Below are positions 61,791 through 64,000 of a DNA stretch of 64,000 nucleotides, piece after piece. The position numbers and the translations under genes were made by a program. The stretch is from CAZUDO01 sp964618895 (GTDB lineage Bacteria; Desulfobacterota; Binatia; DP-6), in the NCBI GenBank assembly GCA_964618895.1, contig CAZUDO010000100.1:1-64000 (forward strand). The letters run 5' to 3'. Under the pieces are notes generated by a model. The model had not been told where the DNA came from. It did no database searches and was given only the letters and a program-made list of their open reading frames with translations. How positions within the stretch are numbered: the stretch's first letter is position 1; each line of letters starts with the position of its first letter.

Positions 61791-62945
61791 ATGCGTCTGG
61801 CGCTCTCCCTTCTGCTCGTCGTCGTTGCGGGGCTCGCTCTCGCACACCACCGCCAGAGCGACGCCGTGCTGCCGCTCCCGGCCGGCGGTGACGTGGTCTT
61901 TCCGCGCGTGCCTCCGCCGGGCAAGAAGACGCTCGCGCTCGTCCGGCCCGGCCCCGGCGGCACCGAAGTCGTCGGGTTCACCCCGTTTCGCGCCCGGGAT
62001 GCCGCGTCCGTCGTGTTCGCCACCGGCAACAACGCCAACCCGACGGTGTCCTACCGCGGCGTCGTCTTCGCCTGGGACTCCGACGCCGACCCGCTCGGCA
62101 GCGGCGCCCCGGGGCGGCAGGTCTTCCTCAAGGCGGGCGGGACCCTCATGCAGGCCGCCGTCGATCCCACCGGCACGAGCGAGAACCCGGCACTCGACCC
62201 GCGCGACCTCCATCTGGTCTTCGACTCGACCGGGGACCTGGCCGGCGCCGGCAACGCGGGCGCGCGGCAGGTCTTCGTGCGGCGGCCGGACGGCACGCTC
62301 GTCCAGGTGAGCCGCGGCACCGGTACCAGTCGCAACGCCGTCGTGAACACCCTCGCCGGCCTGATCGCGTTCGCGTCGACGAGCGACGCCCGCACCGGCG
62401 CCGACACGGGCGTCACCCAGCTCTGGCTCGCGCCGCTGGCGGGCGGACCGGCCACACCGCTGACCAGCGGCGCCGGCTCGAGCGACAAGCCCGTCGTGTC
62501 GAGCGACGGCCGCGTGCTGGTGTTCGAGAGCGCCGCCGCGCTCGCCACCGACGCCCACGACACCGGCGTGCCGCAGGTGTTCGCCTACGACCCGCGCACC
62601 GCCACCTTCGCCCAGATCACGACCGACGCAGGCGGCTGCACCGACCCTGCCGTCAGCCGGATCAAGCGCGACTGGCGCATCACGTTCGTGTGCGAGGGTG
62701 CGGCGTTCTTCTACATGCTGCGCGCCGACCAGCGCCATCACGTCGCCACCGACGGCGGCCATACCAGCGCCATCGTGCCCCAGTTCGGTGTCCACTTCGT
62801 GGTGGTGAGCACCACCGCCGACCTGATCGCCGGAGGCGTCACGCCGACGCACCAGGCCTACGTCGTGAACCTATTCAAGCGCCCCGCGGTGCCGGTGCCC
62901 GGCACCGCCGTGTGGTTCCCGTCGCGCGGCATCCCGCCCTTCTGA
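61791..62945 (+). CDS. Secreted TolB/WD40-like beta-propeller protein
   Basis: A 384-residue exported protein. The signal peptide ends near LAHH. Repeats such as VSYRGVVFAWDSDADPLGSG, HLVFDSTGDLAGAGNAGARQVFVR, LIAFASTSDARTGADTGVTQ and VLVFESAAALATDAHDTGVPQVFAYD are blades of a TolB-like propeller (PD40). No catalytic residue is evident. It is divergent from the large Cys-repeat gene. Confidence 0.85.
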   Translation: MRLALSLLLVVVAGLALAHHRQSDAVLPLPAGGDVVFPRVPPPGKKTLALVRPGPGGTEVVGFTPFRARDAASVVFATGNNANPTVSYRGVVFAWDSDADPLGSGAPGRQVFLKAGGTLMQAAVDPTGTSENPALDPRDLHLVFDSTGDLAGAGNAGARQVFVRRPDGTLVQVSRGTGTSRNAVVNTLAGLIAFASTSDARTGADTGVTQLWLAPLAGGPATPLTSGAGSSDKPVVSSDGRVLVFESAAALATDAHDTGVPQVFAYDPRTATFAQITTDAGGCTDPAVSRIKRDWRITFVCEGAAFFYMLRADQRHHVATDGGHTSAIVPQFGVHFVVVSTTADLIAGGVTPTHQAYVVNLFKRPAVPVPGTAVWFPSRGIPPF

Positions 62946-63020
62946 TCTCCACGTTTGCGTCGCGTCAACGGAGCGCCGGCAGGACACCGTGTCGAGGGGG
63001 GCTTCGCATTGGGATCCGAT

Positions 63021-64000
63021 ATGCCCTATTCCTGGCCGTTCGCGGACGCGGCGCTTGGACGCCGTCGGTCCGGGAAGTACTACCCGCGCATGCCCCAACG
63101 CCACCGTTCACCAGAAATCGCCGGGTTTGCCGGCCTCGGCCTGGATCCGCGACTCCTCGCAGGCCTCACCGCCCTCGGCTACGAGGAGCCGACGCCGATC
63201 CAGGTCGCCGCCATCCCCCCCCTCCTCGCCGGCCGCGATCTCCTGGCCCAGGCCGCCACCGGCACCGGCAAGACGGCCGCCTTCGCCCTCCCCCTGCTGC
63301 ACCGCCTGACGCCCGAGGCCCCGCCGCGGGACCGGGTCTCGGCCCTGATCCTGGTGCCAACCCGCGAGCTGGCGATGCAGGTGGCGGAGGCCGTGCATCG
63401 GTACGGGAAGGTGCTGGGCGTGCGGGTCCTGCCGATCTACGGCGGCGCCTCGATGAGCGCGCAGATCCGGTCGCTCCGCCGTGGCGTGGACGTGGTGATC
63501 GCGACGCCGGGGCGGGCCCTGGATCACATCCGGCGCGAGACCTTGCAGCTCAAGTCGGTACGACTCGTCGTGCTGGACGAAGCCGACGAGATGCTCGACA
63601 TGGGGTTCGCCGAAGACCTGGAGGCCATCCTCTCCGCGACCCCGGACCAGAAGCAAACGGCCCTCTTTTCCGCTACGCTGCCACCCCGCATCTCGGCGAT
63701 CGCGCGCGCGCATCTCGAGAACCCCGTCACCATCGAGATCGACCAGGCCGTCGTGCGCGCCGGCACCACCGCCAAGGTGCGGCAGGTCGCCTACATCGTG
63801 CCGCGGCCCCACAAGATGGCAGCCCTCGGGCGCGTGCTCGACATCGAGCATCCCGTCTCCGCGATCGTGTTCTGCCGAACCCGTATCGAGGTGGACGAGT
63901 TGGCCGAGACGCTCACCGCTCGCGGCTACCGCGCCGAAGCGCTCCACGGCGGCCTGTCGCAGGATCAACGCGATCGGGTGATGCAGAAGTTCCGCGGCAA
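63021..64000 (+). CDS. DEAD-box RNA helicase, 3' end outside the window
   Basis: An ATP-dependent RNA helicase, incomplete at the right edge. Motifs in order: Q motif GYEEPTPIQ, I ATGTGKT, Ia PTRELA, Ib TPGR, II LDEADEMLDMGF, III SATLPP, then IVFCRTR and LHGGLSQDQRD. It resembles DeaD/RhlE-type enzymes that remodel RNA. The start is either ATG 63021 (GGGA upstream) or ATG 63090 in the same frame; the latter begins close to the conserved FAGLGLDPRLL. The rest of its second RecA domain and its tail lie past 64000. Confidence 0.93.
   Translation, partial: MPYSWPFADAALGRRRSGKYYPRMPQRHRSPEIAGFAGLGLDPRLLAGLTALGYEEPTPIQVAAIPPLLAGRDLLAQAATGTGKTAAFALPLLHRLTPEAPPRDRVSALILVPTRELAMQVAEAVHRYGKVLGVRVLPIYGGASMSAQIRSLRRGVDVVIATPGRALDHIRRETLQLKSVRLVVLDEADEMLDMGFAEDLEAILSATPDQKQTALFSATLPPRISAIARAHLENPVTIEIDQAVVRAGTTAKVRQVAYIVPRPHKMAALGRVLDIEHPVSAIVFCRTRIEVDELAETLTARGYRAEALHGGLSQDQRDRVMQKFRG

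Overview
The window is GC-rich, densely coded bacterial DNA. It carries many secreted Cys-rich or calcium-binding repeat proteins, a PrkA-YhbH-SpoVR operon, an NtrB/NtrC pair, and F420-associated families (FrhB-like protein, PPOX-class oxidoreductase). This mix suggests a soil or freshwater delta-proteobacterium-like lineage, for example Binatota/Desulfobacterota-B or a myxobacterial relative. That placement is inference from gene content; there is no rRNA in the window.

Layout. 1-4.9 kb: secreted proteins, including a three-gene minus-strand operon with two tandem collagen-like paralogs and a YVTN beta-propeller. 5.0-11.3 kb: a compact integrative element (zinc-finger protein, two excisionase-like HTH proteins, primase-helicase, TubC-docking-like protein, XRE regulator, tyrosine integrase) whose integrase runs into a tRNA-Lys gene on the other strand. 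11.4-13.4 kb: gene remnants (MFS, BNR-like) plus small secreted proteins. 13.4-16.3 kb: two overlapping radical SAM genes and a cold-shock gene. 16.3-24.6 kb: NYN nuclease-like protein, a ~2,056-residue thrombospondin-3-type protein, a membrane-anchored protein, a CheY-like receiver and a DUF192 protein.

24.7-35 kb is housekeeping and regulation: gltX followed directly by tRNA-Gln and tRNA-Glu; the prkA-yhbH-spoVR operon with a good sigma-54 promoter match upstream; fmdB, ntrB, ntrC and thiE. 35-43.2 kb, all minus strand: a large di-heme peroxidase, an OmpR-type two-component system, DnaB, a HAD phosphatase and a thiolase. 43.5-47.1 kb: a secreted Cys-repeat protein and a parallel beta-helix protein. 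47.1-57.5 kb: FrhB-like oxidoreductase, MFS exporter, two GT-C-like membrane proteins, a methyltransferase and a GT2 glycosyltransferase (a probable glycan locus), a YchF-type P-loop protein, a NUDIX hydrolase and a PPOX protein. 57.5-64 kb: a 1.4-thousand-residue beta-helix/Cys-repeat protein, a TolB-like propeller and the 5' part of a DEAD-box helicase.

The most interesting signals are: the minimal satellite-like integrative element; a sigma-54 promoter with an upstream palindrome in front of prkA, with an NtrBC pair encoded downstream; a 15-bp direct repeat at a 22-bp period upstream of the peroxidase gene and beside an OmpR-type regulator; a G10 tract inside a putative promoter; a palindrome whose two ends are the stop codons of convergent genes; and recurring secreted modules (a Cys-repeat module and a VLC/ETPVD N-terminal module) spread over several loci.
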